Source: Brasenia schreberi (Eukaryota; Streptophyta; Magnoliopsida; Nymphaeales; Cabombaceae). Taken from it: a stretch of DNA of 64,000 bases. Shown here piece after piece: positions 1 through 10,416 of this stretch. A model generated the notes under the pieces. It made no database searches. It was not told the origin of the DNA and was given only the letters and a program-made list of their open reading frames with translations. Each line of letters starts with the position of its first letter. Within the stretch, counting starts at the first letter, position 1. Location: NCBI GenBank assembly GCA_036023115.1, contig JAYKKT010000086.1:11609501-11673500 (forward strand), given 5' to 3'. The position numbers were made by a program, and so were the translations under genes.

Positions 1-1720
1 TTTCTAGGGGAAGGTCGAGTGCAATGGATGTATGAAATGAATGAATTTTGGTATGAATGAGGAGAATGGCGTTTGTGCCATAGACCAACTCAAATGGCGT
101 GGCATTTGTGGGAGTTTGGATGGAAGTCCTATAAGCCCATAAGGCTTCATCCAGCTTCTCATGCCACGTCCTACCCTTCTGTAAAGTTTTCTCGATAATG
201 CTTATGAGAGTCTTATTGGTGGCTTCAGCTTGGCCATTGCCTTGAGGGTAGTAGGGCGATGAGAAGTGGTGAGTTATGCCATACGTGTTACATAACTTTA
301 CCATCCTCTCGTTTTTGAAGGGGGTACCATTGTCGGACACTAAGTCCTTTGGAACCCCAAAGCGAGCCAGAATATTTTTCCTAATGAACGCCACTACATG
401 TTGCCCCTGCACAATGGTCAAGGAGGTAGCTTCAACCCATTTGGAAAAGTATTCGGTGGCTGCTAATATAAACCTATGCCCAATTGATGCATGAGGAAAT
501 ATTGGTCCTATGATGTCAAACGCCCACATGGTGAATGACCACGGAATGCAATGAGGATGACGGGGTATGGATGGCGTGTCCATGCACTTGACATGGGTGA
601 CACTTCCTAACATGGTCATGGCAATCCTGCTTTAAGGTGGACCAAAAATAACCCGCTCTAAGTATTTTCATTGCCATCATATTGGCATTTACATGCCCTC
701 CACATTCTCCATCGTGGAATTCATGAATTATTATCCTAGCCTCCTCCAGGTCGACACACCTTAGTAAGATGCCAGTGAAACTTTTTTTGTAAAGAACCCC
801 TCCCAAAATTGAATATCGGGTTGAAATTCTTCGTATAAAAGCTTTGTCTTTGGACGAAGCGTATTCTGAAAATCCTCCATTTTCTAAGAACTCTTTAATG
901 TCTTGAAACCAAGATTTTTCAGTATTAGTTTGGTTGTTTTGGCAAATCTCAAGATCGTGCGTGGATGGAGTAGGCGAATGCCATATTTCTAAGGGTCTAG
1001 TTCCCAAAGTGGGATCGACAATGCCATTATCCTCTCTTCCTACGTGTGTGAGTGTACACGATTTGAACGACTCGACCAGCTTGGTGGCCAACTCGTGATA
1101 TGGAAGAAGTTTTTTGTTTTTAACTTGTCAAATCTTTAACACTTGGTTTATGACAAGTAAATAATCTCCAAAGACTTCAATGCATGATGCCCCTAGAGTT
1201 TTCGAAATTTTTAAGCCTTGTATGAGTGCTTCATACTCGGATGTATTGTTGGAACACTCGAAATCTAGGCGAATGGCTATGGGTATTTCTCCCTTTTCAG
1301 GGGATATGAGGACGATGCTTGCCCCAGCCCCTCTTTGGTTTCATGCCCCATCGAAGTGCATTTTCCACACTTGGTTTTAATTTAAACAATTTGATAAAAT
1401 ATGATTTTGAAATTGGTTTTGAAATATGCCTTCATCGGGCATTTTGTCAAGTGTGGGATATGAATCTTCCAAAGGGAAGTCGGCTAGGGCATGGCCCTTG
1501 ATGGATGTTTGATGGTGGAATTTCAGGTCATAGTCCATCAAGAGGAGCTGCCATTTACCCAGCCTACCTGTGAGGATAGGTTTTTCAAATAGATGCTTGA
1601 TGGGATCAAGCCTAGACACTATCCAGATTTCATGATCTAGGAAGTAGTGTCGAAATTTTTGGCAGGCCCACACCAAGGCCAAGCAAGTTTTCTCCATGGC
1701 TTGATAATTTCGTTCATAAG
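1..1720 (-). pseudogene. Element F pol, distal part: RNase H, second RNase H and integrase (broken)
   Basis: Read on the minus strand, 1377-1720 encodes the end of the RT-linked RNase H (NYQAMEKTCLALVWACQKF and the HEIWIVSRLDPIKHLFEKP stretch). About 1090-1376 is the archaeal-type second RNase H, and 1-1090 is the spacer and integrase. The integrase zinc-finger part is visible near 590-730 (HEFHDGECGGH, then CHPCQVHGHAIH). Against element B it lacks about 12 codons after NGIVD, four codons after ALAD, and a segment near 535 that removes the start of the catalytic core and shifts the frame. From about 1 to 515 the integrase core and C-terminus are still recognisable but out of frame. The left end is cut by the window. 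It is a dead copy. Confidence 0.85.
1716..1720. repeat. Left target-site duplication (ATAAG) of solo LTR G
   Basis: ATAAG lies directly before the TGTAAACACC start of LTR G and is repeated exactly at 4999-5003 directly after its TCTACA end. A 5-bp duplication is typical of Ty3/gypsy integration and shows that the RNase H reading of element F resumes on the other side. Confidence 0.9.
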
Positions 1721-2539
1721 TGTAAACACCCCGAAATCCCACGAACTTCTCAAATAACCTGGTTTTATAAAAGTTGCCCTAAAGGGCTATTTTGAGTCTG
1801 GAAACCCAGGAGCCTTCTAGTCAACCCTGTACATATGTTTAACCTATATACGTTTGAAAATATGTATGATATAGTTTTAAAACCTTTTAAAAGATGTTTT
1901 GAAACCCCACAAAGCGACTTGGCCTGATGAAAGCAGGACCAGAAGAGCAAAAGAGAGCCCAGAACCGGAGCACATGTCGAGCCCGGCACATCAACTCTCG
2001 TGTTAGATTCATCCCCAGAATCTCGAACATCCAAGCCCCTGTTATCAACAAAACTGTTTGAAATCATCTCCAGAAGGTGAAAATAGGAGTGGACGACAAT
2101 GTTGGTGAAGACCCAACGCAAGACGGAGTCCTGATGCTGTCAGGCCCCGCACAAACAATTCGTTTCGAACATACCCCGAAGGAGTCAGAATTCAACATTG
2201 GATTGGATCTGGACCATATATATCCAGATCCCAATCCAAACATATATGTGGATTTGGATCCAAAGATCCAATCCAATATCTACATCCATGGCCCACATCA
2301 CCTTCTCATAAATGGAGGTGGGGCCCACAAGAAATTCACGTGGAACCTTGGGCGTGAAAGAGAATGGGGAGGATAAAATTTGAGTGCAATGTGTTAAGCT
2401 TGACTTGCGTGTCAAGTTTTGGGTTAATCATGTGGGTTAGCCTAATTAGTGTGGGTTTAAGCTTGTATGAACCTACACCTAACCTAGGGCTGCACCAACA
2501 TGATGCAATTAAGTCCATGGGCCATGCAAAGGGATGCTC

Positions 2540-2910
2540 CTAACCTAATCCTAAGCTAAACCCCCTAATCCTAGCCATTTGCCCTAAACCCGACCTAATC
2601 CTAACCTAATCACCTAACCTACTTCCCTAATCCTTTCCTAATCCCAACCTAATCACCTAACCCACTTCCCTAATCCTCCCCTAAACCTAGCCTAATTCCC
2701 CTAATCCCGACCTAATCCTAACCTAAACACCTAACCCACCTCACTAAACCTCACCCTAAACCCAACCCACCTAGCTAAGCCCTAAACTACTAAACCAGCC
2801 CACCTAAATCCCTAGCACACCATATCCCTAAAACCACCTAAGCTAAATATCTGGCCCGCCTAAATATCTGGCCCACTTTATCCCCAAACCACCACCACCT
2901 AACCACTAAA
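2540..2910 (+). repeat. CCTAA-rich degenerate telomere-like tract in the U3 of LTR G
   Basis: About 370 bp dominated by CCTAATCC, CCTAACC and CCTAAACC words on the plus strand, without a fixed period. The same tract occurs at the same place in every LTR here: 8160-8430 (minus), 16460-16770, 21700-22070, 25310-25690, 28530-28920, 33780-34180, 45060-45470 and 50200-50600. It resembles the plant telobox (AAACCCTAA) but is not a telomere array. Confidence 0.7.
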
Positions 2911-2951
2911 CCAGCCCCCCAAAACCAGCCCAACCGACCCTATCAAAAAGC

Positions 2952-2982
2952 TATAACCCCCCCCTAGTGGGCGGGTTTTTGG
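2952..2982 (+). promoter_or_regulatory. TATA-like box and C-run/G-run inverted repeat of LTR G
   Basis: CTATAAC at 2951-2957 is followed at once by a run of C, a short spacer and GGGCGGGTTTT. The AACCC and GGGTT arms can pair. The same arrangement recurs in most LTRs of the window, so this is the best candidate for the core promoter and transcription start. The start site itself is inferred. Confidence 0.5.
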
Positions 2983-3889
2983 AGATGCTTTTTTGGCCAG
3001 CCGAGCCCCCTCTCCTCTCTCATCCCTTTCCTTCTTCTCACCTGCTCCACCTTTGGAACCCAGCCAGCCCTGCTCCATGCCACCATCACCTCCTGGCCAG
3101 CTCCACTCCACACTACCCGACTGCACCAACCTGCCACCTTCCTTCTCTTCGGCTGCACCTTGGGCACCCGCCACCTTCACCCTTCACCCAGCCATACTCC
3201 GGTTAGTACCCCATCACAACACCACCCTCTCTTCACTCCCCCTCCACTCCTAACCACCATCTGCCACACTTCCTTAGCTTAGCCTCCATTTCATCCAGCT
3301 GGCCACCACCTGCCACCCTTCACCCTTCGGTCAGTCACAACCTACTGCACCACCCGCCACCTTATCTCTCCCTTAGACACCCCCTAACTAATACACCAGC
3401 CCTACCTTCCCTTAAGACCTGCCCTACTCCTTAGTGACAGACCTAACTAGCTCCCCTTTACCTTCCTTAAGCACCCCCAAACCCAGGCAGCCCGTCACTC
3501 GGCTAGCGCCAAGGCACCACACACACCCGCTGCACTCTTGCCATTCGGCCGGCACCTCCCTTGCTGCGCCCTTCTGAGGAGCTCCCTCTTGCAGCCCAAG
3601 GCGACATACCAGCCCAAGCGCAAGCAAGTCATGCTCGGACCAGCTATATGTAAGTGCCTAACTTGGTCCTTGTTATAGACTTGCTTAAGCTTAATTAAAT
3701 TTGATACGGGGTTGTAATAACGGAGCGTTGTCTCCCCCCGCTTGTAATAATGTGGTTTGGCACACCCACACACACGTGCACTTGAGCCTATCTCGCTCTT
3801 AGCTGCACACGATTTTGACACACACATGGGCCTAATCAGCCCTTAAGATATAGACTTACTTATATAATTTAAGTTGCGTGGGGTTTTGC

Positions 3890-4262
3890 TTAAGTTGTGT
3901 GCGTTGTCTTTCAATTTTCACACTCACACACATTGAGCTTTCTTTCTTATTTTCAAGACCCTAGTAAGGGCCGTGCTACCATTTCCCTTGGGTGTTTTAC
4001 TTCATGTCGTGTGTGTAGTATTTCATTTATACACTCACACACATTGAGCTTTCACTCTTACTCCCAAGACCTTAGTCAAGGCCTATTGCAATTATATTTG
4101 GGTTTAATTTCATGTCGTGTGCATAGTACTTCAATTCTACACTCACACACATAGAGCTTTCGCTCTTACTCCCAAGACCTTAGTTAAGGCTATATTGCAA
4201 TTTATATTTGGGTTTCATTTAAGTCGTGTGAGTTGTCTTTCAATATACACACAACACCCACG
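3890..4262 (+). repeat. Tandem array of about 105-110 bp units in LTR G
   Basis: Degenerate units containing CACTCACACACATTGAGC, TTCGCTCTTACTCCCAAG, a CCTTAGT(C)AAGGCC inverted repeat and a TTTGGGTTT(A/C)ATTT stretch follow each other three or more times. The array lies downstream of the TATA-like box, so it would be transcribed as leader. Confidence 0.75.
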
Positions 4263-4998
4263 CAACACGTTGGCGACCTTCGGGCCCATATATATTATAA
4301 GTATTTCCCTTTCGGCTATGTCTTTAAGATTTGGGTTTTAAGGTTCAGCAGTGTGCGTAGTCTTTACATATATACACGGCACACACTTGCACAATTGAGC
4401 CTTTCCACTCTTAAGATATAGCCATATTTCCCTTTTGCAATTTCCCTTTTGCAATTTACATTCAAGTCATTTCCTTTCCGCATTGTCTTTCAATTCGGGT
4501 TTTCCCTTTGGAGTTGCGTGAGTTTGCATTGCATATACGCCATACCACGAGTTAGGACGCATATTGCATCAAAGCAAACCCCACACTCCCGCTCAAACTC
4601 GCCCACTTAGGTCACGTGTTCATAACACACACCTAGTTGGCCCGAAAAGGAATAAAAAGAAAGACATAGACACGTGCAAATCCACGTGAAATAAAACTTG
4701 GAAAATCATACAAAAACAGCCCGAATCGAACACCTCAAATATTTTCCATAGGTTATTATGCTTAAAACTCGATTTTCTAAGCGTACAGACTGACTCTTGC
4801 GCATCGGTGCAAGAAGGTCTGCGACGAAAAGAGCTTGCTTGCTCACAGTCGCCACGTTAGGAGTCAGATTTCAAAATATCTCTTCATTAGCTTAAGTAAG
4901 CTAGCTGGCACGCCCTTTTTGCTTAAATAGGACTTAGACACACGAAAAGATTCGCTTCAGGCCTAAGAACCAGAAGCGGGGATTTTCTAGCCTCTACA

Positions 4999-6185
4999 AT
5001 AAGCCAATAGAGTTTTCAAAATATAGTAGATGGCATACTCTTTATGGGTATCATCCTCATATTGAGCTAACAACGCACCCAAAGCATTCGCATGCACAGA
5101 AATATAGAGTAAAAGAGGTTTTCCTTGCTTTGGAGGGTTTAAAACAGGAGGATTAACCAAATACGATTTTAGTCTTTCGAAAGCCTTTTGGCAATCATCA
5201 TCTCATACGAATTTCACCCCTTTTCTCAAAAGTTTGTTGAAAGGTTCGCATCTTGTAGTGAGGTTTGAAATAAACCTGCGAATTGATTGGAGGCAATCTT
5301 GGAGGCTATGAATTTGCATAAGATTGGAGGGTGGAGACATGTTGATGATGGCTCTACACTTAGAGGGGTCAACTTCTATGCCCCTTTGGCTTACCATAAA
5401 GCTCAAGAGCTTACCGGATTCTACTCCGAAGACGAATTTTTGAGGGTTTTGCTTTACTTTGTAAAGCCTAAGCCTTTCAAAAAAAATTTGTAAACATTTG
5501 ATATGGGTACATCGAGTTTTTGATTTAGCCAAAAGATCATCCACATATACCTCTACGAGCTCATGAATTTGATCATGAAAGATTGTGGTCATGGCTCTTT
5601 GGTAGGTAGCGCCGGCATTTTTCAAACCAAAGGGCATGACTGTATAGCAGTACGTTCCCCAGGGTGTTGTGAAAGCAGTTTTAGCCTGATCTCTTGGGGC
5701 TAATTTGATTTGGTTATATCTTGAATAGCCATCCATGAATGAAAATATTTCATGATTTGCAGTACTATCGACTATCAAATCAATGTTAGGTAAAGGAAAG
5801 TTATCCTTTGGAGTGGCATTATTCAGGTTTCTAAAATCGATGCATATTCGAATTTTCCCACTAGATTTTCGAACTACAACAATATTTGACAACGAATCAG
5901 AATACGCAATGGGTTTTATAAAACCGGCTTTTAGCAGATCTTCTAAACCCTCTTTAACTTGTGCATGCACGTTCGGATGAATCTTTCTAAGCTTTTGCTT
6001 TATGGGTTTCGAATCTGAATCTAGGGGAAGACAATGCTCTACGACTCTTGGGTCTATACCCGACATGTCTTCATATGTCCATGCAAACACATCGATGTAG
6101 GTTTTCAAGAATGCCATGAATGATGATGCTTCATGCTCATGCAAACATGCGCCTATCTTAATGTGTTTGGGCTTTGTTTCACTCC
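4999..6185 (-). pseudogene. Element F pol, proximal part: reverse transcriptase and start of RNase H
   Basis: An open minus-strand frame (5203-6185, about 327 codons of F itself) carries a nearly complete reverse transcriptase. In order it shows the HPNVHAQVKEGLEDLLKAGFI lead-in, IRICIDFRNLN, the SFMDGYSRYNQIKL block with the first catalytic Asp, TPWGTYCYTVMPFGLKNAGATYQRAM, and the catalytic YVDD at 5536-5547. A stop follows at 5203, and the RNase H start continues out of frame to 4999, where LTR G interrupts it (TSD copy ATAAG at 4999-5003). At 6185 the frame runs into the LTR of E. It is the best preserved RT frame in the outer layers, but has no in-frame neighbours. Confidence 0.9.
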
Positions 6186-9100
6186 TGTAGACACGAAAAA
6201 TTCTCACTTCTGGTTTTTAGGCCCGAAGTGAACCTTTTCGTGTGTCTAAGTCGTTTTTATAACAAGGACATGCCAGCTAGCTTACTCAAGCTAGCGAAGT
6301 ATGTTTTGAAATCTGACTCTATCGGGGCGACTGTGAGTAAGTGAGCTCTTTTCGTCGCAGACCTTCTTGCATCGATGCGCAAGGGTCAGTCTGTATGCTT
6401 GGCAAAGTCGTTTTGAATCAACTAACCTCTTTGAAAATACCTTAAGTGTTTGGGCTTTGTTTATATGATTGCAAGTTTTATTTCACGTGGGATTTGCACG
6501 TGCCTATGTCTTTCTCTTTTATGCTTTTTAGGGCCAACTAGGTGTGTGCGCAAGTGACCTAAGTTGGACGATTTTTGCACGGGAGTGTGGGGTTTGCTTT
6601 GATGCAATATGCGTCCTAACTCGTGGTATGGCGAATATGCAATGCAAACTCACACAACTCCAAGGGAAAACCCGAATTGAAAGACAATGATTATGGGAAA
6701 TGACGTAGTGTAAATTGCAAAAAGGAAATATGGCTATATCTTAAGAGCGGAAAGGCTCAAATCTTAAAACCAAATTGCAAGTGTATGTCGTGTATATATG
6801 AAAAGACTACTCACACAACTGAACTTTAAAACCCAAATCTTAAAGACATAGCGGAAGGGAAATACTTATAATATATATGGGCCCGAAGGTCGCCAATGTG
6901 TGCGTGGGTGTTGTGTATATATGTAAAGACAAGTGTATATATGTAAAGACAACTCACACAACTTGTAATGTAAAACCCAAATAGAATTGCAATATGGCCC
7001 TTACTAGGGTCTTGGGAGTAAGAGCGAAAGCTCAATGTGTGTGAGTGTAGAATTGAAAGACCACGCACACAACTTGAATTAAAACACCCAAATGAAATTG
7101 CAATATGGCCCTTACTAAGGTCTTGGGAATAAGAGCGAAAGATCAATGAGTGTGAGTATAAAATTGAAAGACAACACCCATGACTTAAGTTAAAACCCAC
7201 GCAGCTGAATATATATAAGTATAACTATATCTTAGGGGCTGTCAAGGCTCGTATGTGTGCCAAAATGGTGTGCAGCTAAGAGCAGAAAGGCTCAAGTGCA
7301 CGTGTGTGTTGGTGTGCCAAACCACATTATTACAAACGGGGAGAGACAATGCTCCATTATTACAACCCCGTATCAAATTTAATTGAACATAAGCAACTTC
7401 ATATAATGGACTGAGTTAGGCACTTACGTGTAGCTGATCCGTGTTCAACTTGCTTGGCTTTAGCCTCCTGAGACGCCTTGGGCAGCCAAAGGGGAGCTCC
7501 TTAGGTGGATGTGGGCGACATGTAGGGGTGCGGGCCAAGTGGCGTCTTGATGTTGGCCGAGTGGAAGGCGCGGCAGGTAGGGGTGCTGGCCGGGGGGTGA
7601 AGTGGCAGGTGGATGGGCTAGGTTGGTGTGGTGTTTGGCTGGGAAGAAGGGGGATTAAGGGAGGAGGTTCAGTTAGGAGCTAGGGTGGGTGGTGTTGAGG
7701 GAAGGTAGTGGGGTAAGGTGCAGGTCGGCTGGGTGTAAGGAAGAGGGGATGGATGGGCTGAGTGGCGGATGGATGGGCATGGGCGGCTGGGAAAGAAGGA
7801 GGTGAAGGGTGAGATGGGGTTAAGGTGGGGTACTAACCGTGCATGGAGGTGGTGCTGGTGGATGGAAGTGGTGGTCGGATGGTGGTGGAAGAAGGGTGGC
7901 AGCCGAAGGATTGTGCTCCTCGCCGAAGGTGGAAGATGGTGGAGTCAGTTGAAGTGGAGAGGTGGTAGCTGGGTGATGGAGTGGCGGTGGAATGGCAGGT
8001 AGATGGAAGATGGTGGAGCTTGGAGGAAGTGGGGGGATGAGAGTGGAAGAGAGAGAGTGGAACCCGCAAGGAAAGGGGGGTTTTATAGGCTGGGAATGGG
8101 CTGGGTCGGTTAGGGGGGGTATGGGCCAGATATTTGTAATAAGGTGGGCATGGGGCATGGTTTGGGGTAGGTCGGTTAGGGGGGGCTGGTTAGTGGTTTA
8201 GGGTAGGTCGGTTAGGTGGGCTGGGACTTAGTGGTTAGGGGTTTAATTAGATGCACTAAGGTGGGTTTAGGCTTAGTTGGTTAGGGTCTAGGTGGTCTAG
8301 CTAGGTGAGGTGAGCTAGGTGAGGTCGGCTAGGTGTGGTTGGCGCGGTTTTGGGTGAGGATGGCTAGGTTTGGGTTAGGTTTTAGGGAAAGTGGCTAGGT
8401 GAGGTGGGCTAGCTTAGGGCTAGGTTTTAGGAACCTCCCCTTGGTGCCGGTCCATTGACCCAGTTGCAGCCATGTCCAAGTTGGTGCAGCCCCAGGTTAG
8501 GTGTAGGTGCATACAAGCTTAAACCCACACTCTAGGCTAAACCCACAAGGTTAACCCACCCTTGACCAAAAGTCAAGCCTACCAACTTTCTCACTCATAC
8601 TTTATAACCCCTTTTTCTCTCTCTACCCAAGCTTTTCACGTGAAATATTTGTGGTCCCCACCTCCATTTATGAGAAGGTGATGTGGGCCATGGATGTAGA
8701 TATTGGATTTGGATCTTGGGATCCAAATCCAAATCCAAATCCAAATATATGTTGGGTTTGGATCTGGATATATATGGTTCAGATCCGACCCAAATATGAT
8801 TTTTTGATTCCTTCATGGCGTTTCGAAACGAACGGTTTGTGCGGGGCCTGACTTCATCAGTACTCCGTCTTGCGTTGGGTCTTCGCCAACATTGTCGTCC
8901 ACTCTTCTTCTCACCTTCCGGAGTTCATTTTGAGCAAATTTCTGATATCTGGGGCTTGGATGTCCGAGAATCTGGGGAAGATTTTGATACGAGAGTTGAT
9001 GTGCCGGCCTTGAAGTATGCTCCGGGTCCGGGCTCTTTTTTGCCTTTTCGGTCCTGCTTTCATCAGGCCAAGCTACTTTTGGGGTTTCAAAACACCTTTT

Positions 9101-9268
9101 TAAGGTTTTAAAACTATGTGTATAGAGTTTTAAAACATATACAGGTTCAAAGTATGTACAGGGTTGTTTGGAAGGCTCCTAGGTTTCCAAACTCAAAATA
9201 GCCCTTTGGGGCTGCTTTTGCAAAACCAGGCATATTTGAGAAAATCATGGGATTTTGGGGTGTTTACA
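6186..9268 (-). repeat. 3' LTR of element E (3083 bp)
   Basis: Reverse orientation: the plus strand starts TGTAGACACG (the LTR 3' end) and finishes GGTGTTTACA (the LTR 5' end). The next bases, GATGCCCCTCTTT, are the reverse complement of the AAAGAGGGGCATC tract before the 3' LTR of B, which proves this is a 3' LTR. A TATAAAA box lies at 8081-8087 (minus), followed by AACCC...GGGTT arms. The tandem array is at about 6940-7200 and the CCTAA-like tract at about 8160-8430. Length and end sequence match the LTR of D most closely, so E and D form one LTR subfamily. Confidence 0.92.
8081..8087 (-). promoter_or_regulatory. TATA box of the E LTR
   Basis: TATAAAA on the minus strand, followed downstream by a run of C and a GCGGGTT arm that can pair with AACCC. 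Same position in the LTR as in the other copies. Start of transcription not shown. Confidence 0.5.
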
Positions 9269-10416
9269 GATGCCCCTCTTTGGCAATGGCAAAGACGACA
9301 ACACCCCTTTCAATGTCTTCCTAGATCTATCCACGAAAATATGGGATCATCCCATTTTTTTAGCAAAATCTCTCTTTTAAACCTGGTAAGAGGAGATATC
9401 ACGCCCAAGGGATACATTTTCTATGGTTTGTGGTCCTAAACGGGATCATGTTATGCAAGTGTTCATGCGTGGATGTGCACATGCATGACATGGATGAGAC
9501 GCCAAGGATGGTGACCTCCCAGAGACCAGATGGCATGGTCAAACTCTTGAGACTTACAAAGACCTGCTGCTCCAAGTGAGCAGGCCCTATGTTGCTCGAT
9601 GTTCGATTTTTTTTCAAAATCTATTTACAAAAGGGAAAACCGCTTTTAGCCTCAATCCTAAGGATCTCGAACTCTTCGCGTTTGCCTTTGCTTGAGTCTT
9701 GACACTCGCTAATCTAGTAGAGGTTTTATAAGAAAACAAGCTCTATTTCAAAATTCCTACACCTTACTCGAAAAGTCAAATTCTCAAACAAAATGAAATT
9801 CAAGTAAGTAAATCCTATTTTTACTTTAGGATTCCTTGAAATGAACCATGTTTTACTTGGGATAAGCCAGGGGGATGGGAAAGAGATACCACGGTCCCTT
9901 CTGAAGCGTCCCATGGTTTTAGGCATAGAAGGTGAAAAACTGCTCTTTTTGAGCTTTTTGGCCCTTTTTCCTTTTTTTCATAGAGGGTCTCCCTTCAGGA
10001 TTATTTTTTCTTTAATCCCTCTTTTCCATAAGAGAATCTAATTTTCTTTTTGATTCATGTTTCTTTCTTTGGGAAAGAGATCTTTGGCGGGGATTTCCTT
10101 TTGTTTTGGCCACATTTTCCTTTTGGAAAGAGAAGAGAAGAGGGGAGGACTTATCCCAAGGTCATACTCGATCCATTCCAGATCAGCCTATTTAGAAATA
10201 GCACATACTACTTGCAAGTATCTTGCTATATTGAACTAGGCCTTTCTTTGTAAGAAGAAGGATTTTGAAATGTAACCACATATTTGGAAAACTCCACTCT
10301 TTCACAAGTGTGAATTCTCTCGCTCAGGGTCACACAATTTGCCTTTGAACCTTACTTTCGAAGTTTCAAAGCAGTTATCCCTAAGGAATTTCGAAAATGG
10401 GAATTTAACCCAAATC
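9269..10416 (-). other. 3' untranslated region of element E, with polypurine tract
   Basis: About 1.15 kb between the integrase stop and the LTR, without a plausible ORF. It matches 43102-44229 of element B and 59474-60453 of element C. The polypurine tract is at 9269-9281, read as AAAGAGGGGCATC on the minus strand, and would prime plus-strand DNA synthesis. No envelope-like gene is visible here. Confidence 0.8.

Larger units (their letters stand above)
1721..4998 (+). mobile_element. Solo LTR G (3278 bp) inserted in element F
   Basis: A complete LTR from TGTAAACACC (1721) to CTCTACA (4998), flanked by ATAAG on both sides, with no internal region, primer site or second LTR. This is the standard product of recombination between the two LTRs of one element. 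Inside, in order: the family start; a U3 with the ATCCAGATCC palindrome (2205-2231); a CCTAA-rich tract (about 2540-2910); a TATA-like box with C-run/G-run inverted repeat (2952-2982); a proline-codon-like C-rich leader (about 3000-3650); the GTAAGT site at 3650-3655; a tandem array (about 3890-4262); and the terminal hairpins (about 4780-4920). The short ORFs inside are not conserved between LTR copies and I do not call them genes. Confidence 0.93.
1..6185 (-). mobile_element. Element F: Tat-lineage Ty3/gypsy internal region, outermost host of the nest
   Basis: This is the internal coding region of a minus-strand LTR retrotransposon, read right to left as reverse transcriptase (5203-6185), RNase H, second RNase H and integrase (down to base 1). 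It is interrupted by solo LTR G at 1721-4998 and ends at 6185, where the LTR of element E was inserted. Its own LTRs, gag and protease are not in the window: the integrase side runs off the left edge, and the gag side should lie to the right of all the nested insertions. It is diverged from the other copies and carries several small deletions, which fits its position as the oldest visible layer. Confidence 0.85.

Noticed and set aside
2540..2910. Interstitial telomere array
   Set aside because: CCTAA words have no fixed 7-bp period and occur at the same position in every LTR, so they are part of the element and not a telomere relic.
2899..3253. Overlapping proline/serine-rich ORFs in LTR leaders (also at 7820-8158, 16794-17189, 34225-34452, 45504-45722)
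   Set aside because: They follow from C-rich composition. Frames and lengths differ between LTR copies and there are open frames on both strands, so no protein is conserved.
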